37,230 bases of DNA from an uncultured Oscillospiraceae bacterium (lineage in GTDB: Bacteria; Bacillota; Clostridia; Oscillospirales; Acutalibacteraceae). Below the pieces are notes generated by a model. The model had not been told where the DNA came from and did no database searches. It saw nothing but the letters and a program-made list of their open reading frames with translations. The DNA lies in NCBI GenBank assembly GCA_910588935.1, contig CAJUSM010000024.1, positions 1 through 37,230 of the forward strand, read 5' to 3'. Both the position numbers and the translations under genes were made by a program. Position 1 is the first letter of the stretch; the number at the start of each line of letters is the position of its first letter. Below are positions 16,149-26,149 of the stretch, piece after piece.

Positions 16149-17409
16149 TCGGAAGGAAAAATTCATTCCCGCATCTTTTCAGGAATCCCACTTTCCCCTG
16201 GACAACCCGGCGCGAGGATGGTATCATATATACCCATTCTCTATTGCATCTAACCGGGATCCAGAGGCTGAAGTCTTTCTCCAGCCAGAAGAAAGACTAG
16301 CTTTAGTGCGTATTAGCCTAGCGGCTTTTCGCTCCAAAGAATTGAGCGTTTCCGCTTTAGCTAGAACAGAGTCCATTCTAAACCTTTTTCACAAAAAAGG
16401 TAAAATGATGATTCTTAGGTTTGCCTATGATGCCGAAGGAAAAGGGCCAGAATTAGAACCGGACTCCGCCTCCCTCATCAAACGGCACATGGAACAGCTA
16501 GGCGGGCTGCTGCAAAAGTTTTCTGAGGACATATTAGTGATCCAAGGGATTTTCGTTGGGCTTTGGGGTGAAATGCATGGCAGCCGATTTCTAAGCGGTA
16601 ACACTATGTTTCAGCTGCTGACAACGCTTTTTCAGGCAACGGGAGAAAAGTGCACAGTGGCTGTACGCACTCCTGCCCAGTGGAGGACCGCTGCAGCTCG
16701 GCTTTCCCCTTCCCTTGTAACAAAACTTGCACTATTTAATGATGGGCTTTTTGGCTCTTCCACTGATCTAGGTACATATGGCCAACTTAGCCGGCAGGAA
16801 TCCGGTGAAGAAAGTCCATGGAATCGAGAGGAAGAGCTGACCTGGCAGGAGCACACATTACCCAGAGTCCCCAATGGCGGGGAAGCCTTGGCGTGTCCCC
16901 AAAGACTTACCAATACGGCAGAGGCAGTTGTAACCTTAGAAAAAATGCACTTTACCTATTTGAATAGCAGCTATCATCCGGACATCCTTGCCCATTGGAA
17001 GGAAGAAACCCTTTCCTGCCCAAATTGTTGGGCAGGGCGCTCTGGGTATGAATATATTGGCAGCCGGTTAGGTTACCGTCTAATGGTACTGCGGGCTGAA
17101 CATAAAAAACACAGACTGCTGGTTCAGGTAGAAAACCTTGGCTTTGCTGCCCCCTGGCGGACTATCAGCTGTTTTCTCACAGTTGTCAGCCCCCAAGGAT
17201 CAATCCTGTGTCAGATCCGTTTGTTTCCAGACCCCCCAGAATTTTTACCAGGACGAATCACCTTACTACAGGGCCAGCTGCCCCAGGAAGGCTTGCGCAC
17301 TGGTACCTGTCTATATCTGGGGGCAAAAGCGGGAGAACGGAAGATCCTCTTCGCTAACAAAGGCTGTCAAGAGATGGTCTATCTTGGCTGCATGGGTAAA
17401 GGGGACTAA
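16132..17409 (+). CDS. DUF4874/DUF4832-type protein 1, no membrane anchor
   Basis: A 425-residue protein. Hallmarks of the family: DNPARGWYHIYPF near residue 24, IQGIFVGLWGEMHGSRF in the first half, VAVRTPAQWRT, LALFNDGLFGSS, VPNGGEAL and GYEYIGSRLGYRLMV. The N-terminal part looks like a hydrolase-type barrel with Glu in WGEMHG as a candidate catalytic residue; the C-terminal part is beta-rich. There is no signal peptide or membrane segment, so it appears cytoplasmic, unlike its paralogue at 19704-21134. The start at 16132 follows an AGGGG site. Enzymatic activity is not established for the family as far as I know. Confidence 0.75.
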   Translation: MLAVFNRKEKFIPASFQESHFPLDNPARGWYHIYPFSIASNRDPEAEVFLQPEERLALVRISLAAFRSKELSVSALARTESILNLFHKKGKMMILRFAYDAEGKGPELEPDSASLIKRHMEQLGGLLQKFSEDILVIQGIFVGLWGEMHGSRFLSGNTMFQLLTTLFQATGEKCTVAVRTPAQWRTAAARLSPSLVTKLALFNDGLFGSSTDLGTYGQLSRQESGEESPWNREEELTWQEHTLPRVPNGGEALACPQRLTNTAEAVVTLEKMHFTYLNSSYHPDILAHWKEETLSCPNCWAGRSGYEYIGSRLGYRLMVLRAEHKKHRLLVQVENLGFAAPWRTISCFLTVVSPQGSILCQIRLFPDPPEFLPGRITLLQGQLPQEGLRTGTCLYLGAKAGERKILFANKGCQEMVYLGCMGKGD

Positions 17410-17434
17410 AAGATTACGAAAAGAGAGGGACAGA

Positions 17435-19744
17435 ATGGACACTACCGCTTGCGCTATAGAATACACCAAGGTGTTGCTTTGTTACAGCTTTCTTATGTTT
17501 GTATGGCCAAAAATTATGTTTCGCCGACATCTCTCTGGTCGTTCTCGAATATATCAGTTTGGTTTTTGTGCCACAGGCCAACTGGTACTAATTGCTACCA
17601 TCGTGCTAAGCATGGGTGTAGTCCATGTGCTAAATCATTGGATGATCTGGTTATTTTTTTACGGCCTGCCCCTTGGTAAAGGGGTTCGCTATATTCTGTT
17701 ACGGCGGGAACGGCTACGGCAAGTGGCTCGGGCAATGATTACTAATGGAAAGAAAACTCTCACTGGCCAAGCAATCCGTTTGGTCCGGCAGAAGCTGGCA
17801 GGAGTTCTCCCTTTTATTCGCAAAGATTTCTGGGAATGTCTTGCTATTGCTATCATGGCGATATATGGCATGATCTATTTTTCTTGGGCATCTTTTCAAT
17901 GTCCCACTTATGGTTTTGGTGATCTTTATACTCATCATTCCTGGATCAACGGGTTGATTCAGGGCAAAGCTTTTTCAGAGGGCGTATATCCTGAAGCCTT
18001 GCACTGTTTAGTCTATGTTATGCACACCCTGTTTGCCCTAGATACATATAGCATTATGCTGTTTCTAGGGGGAATTCATATTGCCGTTACGCTGGTTTCC
18101 GCTTATCTCCTTCTTAGGGAATTATTCGGCTGGCGATACACGGCCCTTTTCGTCCTTGCCCTATTTTTAACTCTGAATGTTTATAGTGTAAATGGTATAT
18201 CTGCTTTCTCTCGGTTGCAGTATGCACTACCCCAAGAATTCGGCATGGCTGCCCAGCTGCTTTGTGCTCTCTTCTTTTTGCGATATTTAAAGAGTACTCG
18301 ATATGGCGTTGAAAAGGGATGGTTGGCAAAATACTGTGTCAATCAAGAGCTCTTTGCTTTCACTGCCGCATTAACCTCTACAATAGCCACTCATTTCTAT
18401 TCTACTATCATGGCGTTTTTTATGTGTGCCGCTATAGCTATCTTCTATATGTGGCAGATATTTACCCTTAAGCGGCTGATTCCTCTGCTCGCCTCTGTCC
18501 TTTGCGCCCTAATAGTGGCCTGTACTCCTATGGCAGTTACACTAGCCTCTGGTACTCCTTTTCAGGGCTCCATCGGCTGGGCTCTTAGTGTAATTGAAGG
18601 TACTGATAATACACCCACGCTGGAGACAAAGTTAGAAGGAAACGGAGAAGAAAGCTCCGAAACCGATCAAAACGAAAGTAGCCTCAAAGACCAAATTGAA
18701 TACAAATTGAGGATGTTCTATAAAAAAGCTTATTTGGAGCTCTACGGCGAAAGTAGGAGCCGGCAGCTTATCATATTGACTGTTTTTGCCCTTTTGGCGG
18801 GAATAATCCTCCGGATCCTATTGTTTTTTCTTCCTCCACACCTTAAAACTTCCCTTGCAAAGGCCGGTCTGTCTACTAACACAGCAAAAGCATACCTATC
18901 TCTTACCCTAGGTTCGGTGCTCTATATGGCGTTATACGCCGCACGAGCCATTGGACTGCCCGCGTTAGTGTCCGATGTACGGCTTTGCGCTACAGAGCAA
19001 CTGTTAATTCTCGCTGTAGCTTGCATTCCCTTGGACATAATATTTGCCTTGTTGGCCATCTTCACGCATCGCGCTGTGCTCTGCACCCTTTCCTATAGCT
19101 GTACAGCGGCAATTATTGCCGCCACAGTGATGAGCGGAAATTATCATGGCTATCTCTACATCGAATACTCTCGCTACAATGCGGAAGCTGCCGTCACTGA
19201 GTCTATCAAGAACTCTTTTCCACCTCAAACATATACCTTAGTAAGCCCTACCGAGGTACTTTATGGTTCAGAAGGTAAAGCATGGCATGAAGAACTGCTG
19301 CGTTTTGTCTTAAAAGCAAGATCTGAACATTATACTTTGCCTAGTGAGTACGTGTTCCTCTATGTGGAAAAGAGACCCTTGGTTCATTCCCAGATACATT
19401 TCGTGCAAGGGCCATCTTGGCTGGCAGGGAAAGGGTATTACTCCAAAATATGCCAAACAACCAATATTGCCTCCAGCCAAGAGCCTGATGTGGTAAACTG
19501 GGAGATTGACGACAAATATGTCAACGCAGACCTTTCTGACTTACCTTTGCCCTTTAAAGCCTATACTACCATTGAAAACCGGACTGCTATCGCGACGCAA
19601 GCCTATAGCTGGTGTCAGGAATTTGCACGTCTATATCCTAGCGAGATGAACGTGTACTATGAGGACACAAATTTCGTCTGCTATTGTTTCCGGCAGGAAC
19701 CGTATGCCCCTTATGAACTGGGGCTCAGCCGTGAACGCAGGTAA
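17435..19744 (+). CDS. large multi-pass membrane protein, GT-C/DUF6541-like
   Basis: A 769-residue protein with a dozen or more membrane segments. A GAGAGGGA site precedes the ATG at 17435; earlier in-frame codons lie inside the previous gene. After two or three segments, residues around 158-185 read GFGDLYTHHSWINGLIQGKA and then EGVYPEALH, resembling the D...H...G...YP...H loop of DUF6541 and GT-C glycosyltransferases. An acidic insert lies near 390-420 (GNGEESSETDQNESS). The last 180 residues form a soluble domain after the final segment. It could transfer a lipid-linked sugar outside the membrane, but this is inferred from fold-like features only. It overlaps the next gene. Confidence 0.6.
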   Translation: MDTTACAIEYTKVLLCYSFLMFVWPKIMFRRHLSGRSRIYQFGFCATGQLVLIATIVLSMGVVHVLNHWMIWLFFYGLPLGKGVRYILLRRERLRQVARAMITNGKKTLTGQAIRLVRQKLAGVLPFIRKDFWECLAIAIMAIYGMIYFSWASFQCPTYGFGDLYTHHSWINGLIQGKAFSEGVYPEALHCLVYVMHTLFALDTYSIMLFLGGIHIAVTLVSAYLLLRELFGWRYTALFVLALFLTLNVYSVNGISAFSRLQYALPQEFGMAAQLLCALFFLRYLKSTRYGVEKGWLAKYCVNQELFAFTAALTSTIATHFYSTIMAFFMCAAIAIFYMWQIFTLKRLIPLLASVLCALIVACTPMAVTLASGTPFQGSIGWALSVIEGTDNTPTLETKLEGNGEESSETDQNESSLKDQIEYKLRMFYKKAYLELYGESRSRQLIILTVFALLAGIILRILLFFLPPHLKTSLAKAGLSTNTAKAYLSLTLGSVLYMALYAARAIGLPALVSDVRLCATEQLLILAVACIPLDIIFALLAIFTHRAVLCTLSYSCTAAIIAATVMSGNYHGYLYIEYSRYNAEAAVTESIKNSFPPQTYTLVSPTEVLYGSEGKAWHEELLRFVLKARSEHYTLPSEYVFLYVEKRPLVHSQIHFVQGPSWLAGKGYYSKICQTTNIASSQEPDVVNWEIDDKYVNADLSDLPLPFKAYTTIENRTAIATQAYSWCQEFARLYPSEMNVYYEDTNFVCYCFRQEPYAPYELGLSRERR

Positions 19745-21134
19745 GGCTCGGGCAGCAACGCTGCTGACAGCCTTTTTCTCTATTCTACTAATTCTGGCCT
19801 GGTGCCTCACACAAAAGTTTCCTCAGGTTTCCATTCAAACCGAAAACTTTCGGGAATCTCCCCGGCAATTAGATAATCCTAATCGAGGCTTCTATTGCCT
19901 CCTCGCCTTCCAGATTGCCGATGAGCCAACTGATTATAATCTCCTTTTAGATGAAATGATGAAGGATACCAGCGGCACCAGCCTCTCTTTAGTCGAGATC
20001 AATTTGCAGAACTATCGAGATTGCGCTCTGACTTCCGCAGCTTTAACCAATATCGATAATTTATTTGTGGCGCTGAAGCATTGGGAAAAACAGCTTATTG
20101 TGCGTTTCCTCTACGATTGGGATGGAAAAAATTTAGAGCAAGAGCCAGAAAATCTGGACTTGATCCTTACGCATATGGAGCAGTTGGAATATGTTCTCCG
20201 GGAACATAGCCAGTCTATTTTCACATTGCAAGGCTTGTTTGTGGGCCATTGGGGAGAAATGCACGGCACAGCCTACAGTTCCACTGAGGATTTTCGAGTA
20301 TTAGCAGAGAAATTGGCCGCTGTTACAGATCCCGCTACATATTTGGCAGTTCGTACACCTGCCCAGTGGCGAGCGATCACAGGCCAAGGCACTCCTGGCG
20401 GGCTTACAGGGCTGGCAGCCCGATTGGGTCTGTTTAATGATGGCATGCTGGGCAACGAAAGTGATTGGGGCACCTATCACACAAGTGGGGAGTCTCTGGG
20501 CCGCCGAAGTCGTCGGGAAGAACTGGACTTTCAACGCCAACTCTCTTTGAAAACTCCTAACGGCGGAGAGATTATCATAGATAATCCCTATAATGATTTC
20601 GAGGCTGCTGTAGATGCTCTCAATACGATGGGCGTCACCTATCTTAACCGGGACTATGATCGGGAAGTATTGGAAAAATGGGAGCAGACCACTATTTGGG
20701 ATGGAAGCTGCTATAATGGGCTTAATGGGCTGGAATATATTCAATGTCACCTAGGGTACCGCTTGTTTATCTCCCAGGCTTCTCTTTCTTACGACTGGAT
20801 TTCTCGCTCGCTAGAAGTAGAAATTCAGATAGAGAATACTGGTTTTTCTCCCCTATACCGAGAACCTAAGGTTCAGATCCGATTGCTTCGACGAGCGGAC
20901 GGACATATAGCAGATTTCGATCTGCCCCAAGAGTTGCGGCGTCTAGCTGGAGGCGGCCGAGAGGAATCCCCTGTAAAGTATTCTCTCCACTTGTCTCTGG
21001 CTGACTGGGAAAAGGGAAGATATGCCCTGTACTTTTCCTTGACAGATACCCATTCCGGGCAATCGATCCTTTTAGCCAATGAGCAGGATCAGGAAGATCT
21101 GGGCTATCTCATTGGCTCTCTGGAACTGAGTTGA
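19704..21134 (+). CDS. DUF4874/DUF4832-type protein 2, membrane anchored
   Basis: A 476-residue paralogue of the protein at 16132-17409, sharing NPNRGFYCLLAFQIAD, LQGLFVGHWGEMHGTAY, LAVRTPAQWRA, LGLFNDGMLGNESDWGTYH, TPNGGEII and LEYIQCHLGYRLF. It adds an N-terminal hydrophobic helix (AATLLTAFFSILLILAWCL), so the domain should lie outside the membrane. The start is uncertain: ATG 19704 has AGGAA 5 bases upstream, and 19713 and GTG 19731 are alternatives. It begins inside the end of the membrane protein gene (41-base overlap). A role in trimming or binding the exported glycan is possible. Confidence 0.75.
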   Translation: MPLMNWGSAVNAGKARAATLLTAFFSILLILAWCLTQKFPQVSIQTENFRESPRQLDNPNRGFYCLLAFQIADEPTDYNLLLDEMMKDTSGTSLSLVEINLQNYRDCALTSAALTNIDNLFVALKHWEKQLIVRFLYDWDGKNLEQEPENLDLILTHMEQLEYVLREHSQSIFTLQGLFVGHWGEMHGTAYSSTEDFRVLAEKLAAVTDPATYLAVRTPAQWRAITGQGTPGGLTGLAARLGLFNDGMLGNESDWGTYHTSGESLGRRSRREELDFQRQLSLKTPNGGEIIIDNPYNDFEAAVDALNTMGVTYLNRDYDREVLEKWEQTTIWDGSCYNGLNGLEYIQCHLGYRLFISQASLSYDWISRSLEVEIQIENTGFSPLYREPKVQIRLLRRADGHIADFDLPQELRRLAGGGREESPVKYSLHLSLADWEKGRYALYFSLTDTHSGQSILLANEQDQEDLGYLIGSLELS

Positions 21135-21149
21135 AAGAAGGGTGAAAAC

Positions 21150-23249
21150 TTGGAAAAGATCAGTATCATTGTTCCTATGTATAACGCTGAAGAGTGGATC
21201 CAAGCCTGTCTTCATTCAGTGATATCCCAAAGCTACCCAAATTGGGAACTGCTTATAGTAAACGATGGCTCAACAGATCAAGGGCCTGCCCTATGCCAAA
21301 AACTGGCACAGCAAGACAATAGGATTAACCTGATCTATCAAGAAAATCAAGGAGTTTCCGCTGCTAGGAATCGGGGCTTGGCTACTGCAAAAGGGGACTA
21401 TCTCTTTTTCCTAGATAGTGACGATGCCATCCATCCACAGCTATTAGAGAATTTAGTTTCTAAAGCAAATTCCTGTAAGGCAGACATTGTCTTTTGTCGT
21501 TCAGTTTGCTTAGATGACACCACACTGAAAGTTACTACTACAGGCTTTCCATGCTGGTCTGTAGTACAAGGAGAAAAGGCTCAGGCCTGGTTTCATCAGG
21601 AAAACTTGCTTAACAGCATACAGCAAATTGGTGGGAAACTTGTGCGGCGAGTTTTTGGTAAGGGTGTTGCTTTTTCTCGTGAACTGTTCAATGGCGAAGA
21701 CACTCTATATATTTACGAACTTATAGAACGAAAACCAACCATCGCCTATTCTTCCCAAGGTTGGTATTTTTACCGCAAAAGGTTGGGTAGCCTAACACAT
21801 ACTGTTCAGGCCTTAGAGGAGCCCCGGCGGTTTGAGGCGCTCCGCCTTATCCGCGATCGAGAACTAGGAAAAGGGAACCGCTCTTCTGCGCTGGCCTGGG
21901 AACGGCGTTTAGCATACCTTCTTGCTCACAGCCGAGGCCAAGTGAAAACGCCTCCACCAGCCTGGACAGAGCAGGCTCGAGAAGCCCTAGCCCACCCCCT
22001 ATTTAGTGAACTAGACAAAGGTATGCAGATTACCCTGCGTCTGGCTTATTCTGCCTATCCGGTACTCCGGGTTGCTCAAAAGGTTGCCAACTGCCGCCGA
22101 TCCTTGCGCCAATGGTGGTGTATGGAAGGAATTGACACCGGTATCCTTACCTTTCACTGCTCAGACAATTTTGGAGCCATGCTCCAATGCTGGGGCCTGA
22201 AAAAATTCTTGATTGATAATGATGTCAGAGCAGACATCGTACCCTACGAGCCTCCCTATCTTATCGGACGGCACTGGCTCATTCCCTATACTCCAGGAGG
22301 GCAGTGCTTAAGCCAAAAGCTGCTTTCTGCGGTTGGCGGAACTTTTGCCCATTTAGCTATGGGCAGAGACTTTTTTCGCAAACGACGGAATATGAAAGCT
22401 TTCCGAACGAGGTACTTAACAGAGAAGCGACGGCGGAAAATCCATTTTCTTCCTGGGTTAAAGCGGCTCACATGCCGTCAATATGTGGTTGGCAGCGACC
22501 AAATTTGGAACCCAGAAATTACTTGCGGATTGCGAAACGCCTATTTCGGAGCTTTTAACAATACTCACAAAAAAAAGGTTGTGGCATATGGAGCTAGCTT
22601 TGGGGGCGATCGACCAGACTCTAAGTATGACCGGCAATTTGCCGCGTTGCTGAACAATGTGGACGTGATTTCCCTACGGGAATCTGCAGGGATAGCCTAT
22701 GTACAGCAGTTTCGTCCGAAGCCAGTGCTTCAAGTTCTGGATCCTGTATTCCTGCTGAATAAGGAAACTTGGCAGCAAGTGGAAAAACTTCCTGCACAAA
22801 AAAAGTATGTATTGGTCTTTGTTACCGAAAAGGATCAGGCTCTGTATGACTATGCTCGCAGCTTGGCGAAGCAATATGAGTTGGCCGTTGTAGAGCTTAA
22901 GGCCAGCAAGTGGTCTGCAGAACCAGATTTTGTGGAAGACTATACGGCCGGGCCCAGTGAGTTTTTAGGCTATATCCATCAGGCCAGCTATGTAGTAACC
23001 AATTCTTTTCATGGCGTGGCGTTCAGCATTATTTTTGAAAAGCAGTTCATGGCGTTTCTACACAGCAGTCGAGGTGAACGGGTACTGAATCTGCTCCAGA
23101 TTCACGGTTTGGAGGAGCGATTTTACCGGCCGGCTGAGCTAAATGAAATCCAGCGCCCCGTAGACTGGGACCAAGTTCGAGCTCGGACAGAGGAATGGGC
23201 TGGTAAATCCAAGGAGTTTTTAGCGAAACATGTGTTATTTGATAACTAG
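21150..23249 (+). CDS. fusion of GT2 glycosyltransferase and polysaccharide pyruvyl transferase
   Basis: A 699-residue bifunctional protein starting at TTG after an AGAAGGG site. Residues 1 to about 230 are a GT2 domain with VPMYNAEEWI, LLIVNDGSTDQ and the metal motif FLDSDDAIH. From about 326 on it is a pyruvyl transferase domain: GILTFHCSDNFGAMLQCWGL, YVVGSDQIWNPE near 447, VAYGASFGG, VISLRESAGI and VVTNSFHGVAFSIIFEKQF near 618. Such enzymes add pyruvate ketals from phosphoenolpyruvate to glycans. The fusion suggests one unit adds a sugar and then pyruvylates it. The following iron-sulfur gene is a common partner of this transferase family. Confidence 0.87.
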   Translation: MEKISIIVPMYNAEEWIQACLHSVISQSYPNWELLIVNDGSTDQGPALCQKLAQQDNRINLIYQENQGVSAARNRGLATAKGDYLFFLDSDDAIHPQLLENLVSKANSCKADIVFCRSVCLDDTTLKVTTTGFPCWSVVQGEKAQAWFHQENLLNSIQQIGGKLVRRVFGKGVAFSRELFNGEDTLYIYELIERKPTIAYSSQGWYFYRKRLGSLTHTVQALEEPRRFEALRLIRDRELGKGNRSSALAWERRLAYLLAHSRGQVKTPPPAWTEQAREALAHPLFSELDKGMQITLRLAYSAYPVLRVAQKVANCRRSLRQWWCMEGIDTGILTFHCSDNFGAMLQCWGLKKFLIDNDVRADIVPYEPPYLIGRHWLIPYTPGGQCLSQKLLSAVGGTFAHLAMGRDFFRKRRNMKAFRTRYLTEKRRRKIHFLPGLKRLTCRQYVVGSDQIWNPEITCGLRNAYFGAFNNTHKKKVVAYGASFGGDRPDSKYDRQFAALLNNVDVISLRESAGIAYVQQFRPKPVLQVLDPVFLLNKETWQQVEKLPAQKKYVLVFVTEKDQALYDYARSLAKQYELAVVELKASKWSAEPDFVEDYTAGPSEFLGYIHQASYVVTNSFHGVAFSIIFEKQFMAFLHSSRGERVLNLLQIHGLEERFYRPAELNEIQRPVDWDQVRARTEEWAGKSKEFLAKHVLFDN

Positions 23250-23267
23250 AATCGAGGAGGTCTAGCA

Positions 23268-24407
23268 GTGAGGTTATATAAGGAAAAGAAAGATTGCTGC
23301 GGCTGCGGGGCCTGCGCCAATACTTGTCCAGCAGAAGCCATATCCATGGTAAAGGATGAGGAAGGCTTTCTTTATCCCCACGTTGACCCGACTCTTTGCA
23401 CAGACTGTGGCCTATGTCAAAAGGTCTGTCCAATAAAAACCCCGGACCAAACCAAGTCTGATCACTTATTTTACGGTGCTCAGGCAAAAAATGGAGCACT
23501 CAGACTGTCCGGCTCCTCTGGGGGCGTGTTTTCTCTGCTCTCTCAATATGTATTAGACCGCCAGGGGGTGGCGTTTGGCGCAGCTTTCTACAATGACTAC
23601 CAGGAGGTAGCCCATACCTCTGCGAACCATCCCAGACAGTTGGAACAGCTGAAACGCACAAAGTATGTTCAGAGCAACATAGGCGATTGCTTTCGGCAAA
23701 TAAAGGAACTGTTGAGTCAAGGCCAATGGGTACTATTTTGTGGAACGCCTTGCCAAACTCGAGGATTGCAGCTAATGCTGGGCGTAGATTATTCACGACT
23801 GATTACTGTTGATCTGGTATGCTACGGTGTCCCCTCGCCTGGCCTTTGGCAAGATTATGTACAGCACTTGGAAAACCGCTATGGGAGCCGTCTTACTGGT
23901 TTTTCCTTTCGAGACAAGCGGAATCGGGATAATGGACACACCCTCTCCTATACCATTGGAGATAAGGAAATAGCCAAACCTTTGACAGCAGATCCATATT
24001 GTCAGTTATATTTTTGGAACTACACTATCCGTCCTTCGTGCCATAAATGCAAATTTTGTTCTCCTAGGCGGTCTTGTGATTTTACTTTAGGAGACTTTTG
24101 GGGTATAGAAAAAGTAAAACCGGAAATGGACGATGGCATGGGCAACTCCCTAGTGATTCTCCATAGCAAAAAAGCCCAAGAAATCTGGCAGCAAATAAGC
24201 TCTAAGCTCAGTAGCTTTGCCTGCGAACAGGAACAGACGGTACAGCCACGGCTGACAACACCCACCCCGCCGGCCAGGCAACGGGAGCTGTTTATGAAAA
24301 CATACCGATTTCTGCCCTTTTCCCTCTTCATCCGGCTGACACCGGTATGGGGAATTCTCAAAGATATTGACCGCCACAAATCGGAAAAGGAAAGGAAAAT
24401 GACATGA
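23268..24407 (+). CDS. F420 hydrogenase/dehydrogenase beta subunit-like iron-sulfur protein
   Basis: A 379-residue protein starting at GTG with GAGGAGG 7 bases upstream. It has two N-terminal 4Fe-4S motifs (Cys10, 13, 16, 20 and Cys44, 47, 50, 54), then FrhB/FdhB-type domains with LRLSGSSGGVFSLLSQYVL, VLFCGTPCQTRGL, DLVCYGVPSPGLW, and a third Cys group (CHKCKFC...SCDFTLGDFWG). Relatives in polysaccharide clusters often sit next to pyruvyl transferases, as here, but their reaction is not settled. A redox step on a sugar or on the cofactor is possible. It overlaps the ABC exporter by 4 bases. Confidence 0.85.
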   Translation: MRLYKEKKDCCGCGACANTCPAEAISMVKDEEGFLYPHVDPTLCTDCGLCQKVCPIKTPDQTKSDHLFYGAQAKNGALRLSGSSGGVFSLLSQYVLDRQGVAFGAAFYNDYQEVAHTSANHPRQLEQLKRTKYVQSNIGDCFRQIKELLSQGQWVLFCGTPCQTRGLQLMLGVDYSRLITVDLVCYGVPSPGLWQDYVQHLENRYGSRLTGFSFRDKRNRDNGHTLSYTIGDKEIAKPLTADPYCQLYFWNYTIRPSCHKCKFCSPRRSCDFTLGDFWGIEKVKPEMDDGMGNSLVILHSKKAQEIWQQISSKLSSFACEQEQTVQPRLTTPTPPARQRELFMKTYRFLPFSLFIRLTPVWGILKDIDRHKSEKERKMT

Positions 24408-26116
24408 TGAAAATCTGGGAAATGTTCCAGTATCTGATAGGTGTGTTAGATCCGGAGGAGCAGAAAGCCTGCAGGCGGTTAACCGTTTTAAGCTTTGTCA
24501 GCCCCATTGCAGACATATTTGGCCTCTCTGCTGTGGCAGCTGTCGCCAACATTGCTGCCCAAGAAAACCGCACCTCTCTAACTATGGTTGCCTTTCTATT
24601 TGCAATGGCTCTTCTTTCAGTAGCAAAAGGCGCCTTTGAGCTTTATAGAAGTAAGCTATCCAACCGATTGGTATATATTGGAGCGCAAAAGCTTTCTATA
24701 AAAATTCATGAACTGCTGATCAAAGAAGACTTATCCAGCCATAACGAAAAAAGCCCAATGCAGGCCCTTGCCATGGTCCGTGAGGACGCCTCTAGGTGTA
24801 TAAATGTGGTAATCGTATGCATCCGTCTTCTTGTCAACCTACTGACTATGCTTGGTTACTGCGGGGTACTTATTTACACCTCTAAATTGATTGGAGCCAT
24901 AAGCTGCCTGCTTTTTATGGGGATTCTAGTGGTAGTCTATCTGCTAAACCGCAAGCGAATGAAGACTTACGGTGAGGAAAAGCGGGCCTATGAAATCAAG
25001 ACCAACGCCCAGGTAACAATTGCCTTTGGCGCTTTCAAGGAGATGAAGGTAAACGACTGTACTCAGGTCGTTCTAGAGCGTTATAATGATTCCAGCCGTT
25101 CCTGTGCTCAGGCCCAAAGTAACTTTAGCTACAAAAACGGAGCAATTGGCGTAGCCGCCCAGAATATGATGATGACTGCCATCTTCGTTGTGTTAGCAGT
25201 ATTCATGTGGGTTGGCGGAAATTTAGCAGGAATTCTTGCCTCATTATTGGTCTATGTCACTGCTTTGAGCCGAGTAATGCCTATGGCTTACAGCGTTATA
25301 GAGGGCATGAACAGCATTGAGTTTTCTATGAAAAATTACGAGGTTCTTAAAGAAAATCTCACTCGCTACACCTTACTAAAAGAACGGGAAAGTGCTGCTA
25401 AGCATCTGCGAAAAAAGCTGCTTAGCCTAAAAAAGGGTATTTCCGTTCGAGATTTGAGCTTTCGATATTCTGATAAAGCCATTATTTTTGACAATGCCTC
25501 TATCGATATCCCTGCTGGACGCTCCATTGCTATCATTGGCGCCTCAGGTTCTGGCAAAACGACCTTTTTGGACTTGATACTGGGCCTTTTGGTGCCTCAG
25601 ACAGGGAGCATTCTCTATGACGATTACGACATTGTCTCCAAGACAGATCACCAAGGCCCATGTCAAGCCAGCATTGGAGATATTATAAGCCATATTCCGC
25701 AAACCGTCTATTTAAACGGTGAAACTGTTCGGAACAACGTGGCCTTTTTTCAAGATGAAAACAGCATTGATGATGACCGGGTCGAGGTCTGCCTGCGTAC
25801 AGCTCAGGTATGGGAAGACATTGAGAGACTGCCTCAGGGTGTTAATTCTCTAATAGGAGAAAACGGCGTAGCCATTTCTGGGGGCCAACGCCAACGAGTG
25901 GCCTTGGCCAGGGCATTATACAAAGAGTTTGAACTTTTGGTTATGGATGAGGCTACAGCAGCCCTTGATATGGATACTGAAAAAGCTGTAATTGATTCCA
26001 TTCGGCAAATACAAAAAGATAAAACCATCCTGATGGTTACCCATCATATGAGTTTGGCCAATGCCTGTGATTTGGTTTACCGAATTGAGAACCGTAAATT
26101 TCTTCGGGTACGATGA
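24404..26116 (+). CDS. ABC transporter, fused permease and ATPase (PglK/MsbA-like exporter)
   Basis: A 570-residue half-transporter with about six membrane segments up to residue 320 and an ATPase domain from about 345: Walker A GASGSGKTTF near 378-387, signature AISGGQRQRVALARAL near 489, Walker B LLVMDEATAALD near 511 and the H-loop His in LMVTHH. It works as a homodimer. The length and position among glycosyltransferases fit a lipid-linked oligosaccharide flippase of the PglK type. The operon therefore contains two export systems, this one and PelG. Confidence 0.88.
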   Translation: MMKIWEMFQYLIGVLDPEEQKACRRLTVLSFVSPIADIFGLSAVAAVANIAAQENRTSLTMVAFLFAMALLSVAKGAFELYRSKLSNRLVYIGAQKLSIKIHELLIKEDLSSHNEKSPMQALAMVREDASRCINVVIVCIRLLVNLLTMLGYCGVLIYTSKLIGAISCLLFMGILVVVYLLNRKRMKTYGEEKRAYEIKTNAQVTIAFGAFKEMKVNDCTQVVLERYNDSSRSCAQAQSNFSYKNGAIGVAAQNMMMTAIFVVLAVFMWVGGNLAGILASLLVYVTALSRVMPMAYSVIEGMNSIEFSMKNYEVLKENLTRYTLLKERESAAKHLRKKLLSLKKGISVRDLSFRYSDKAIIFDNASIDIPAGRSIAIIGASGSGKTTFLDLILGLLVPQTGSILYDDYDIVSKTDHQGPCQASIGDIISHIPQTVYLNGETVRNNVAFFQDENSIDDDRVEVCLRTAQVWEDIERLPQGVNSLIGENGVAISGGQRQRVALARALYKEFELLVMDEATAALDMDTEKAVIDSIRQIQKDKTILMVTHHMSLANACDLVYRIENRKFLRVR

Positions 26117-26149
26117 CAAAATGAAAAATTTGGAAAGGACAGTGCGTGC

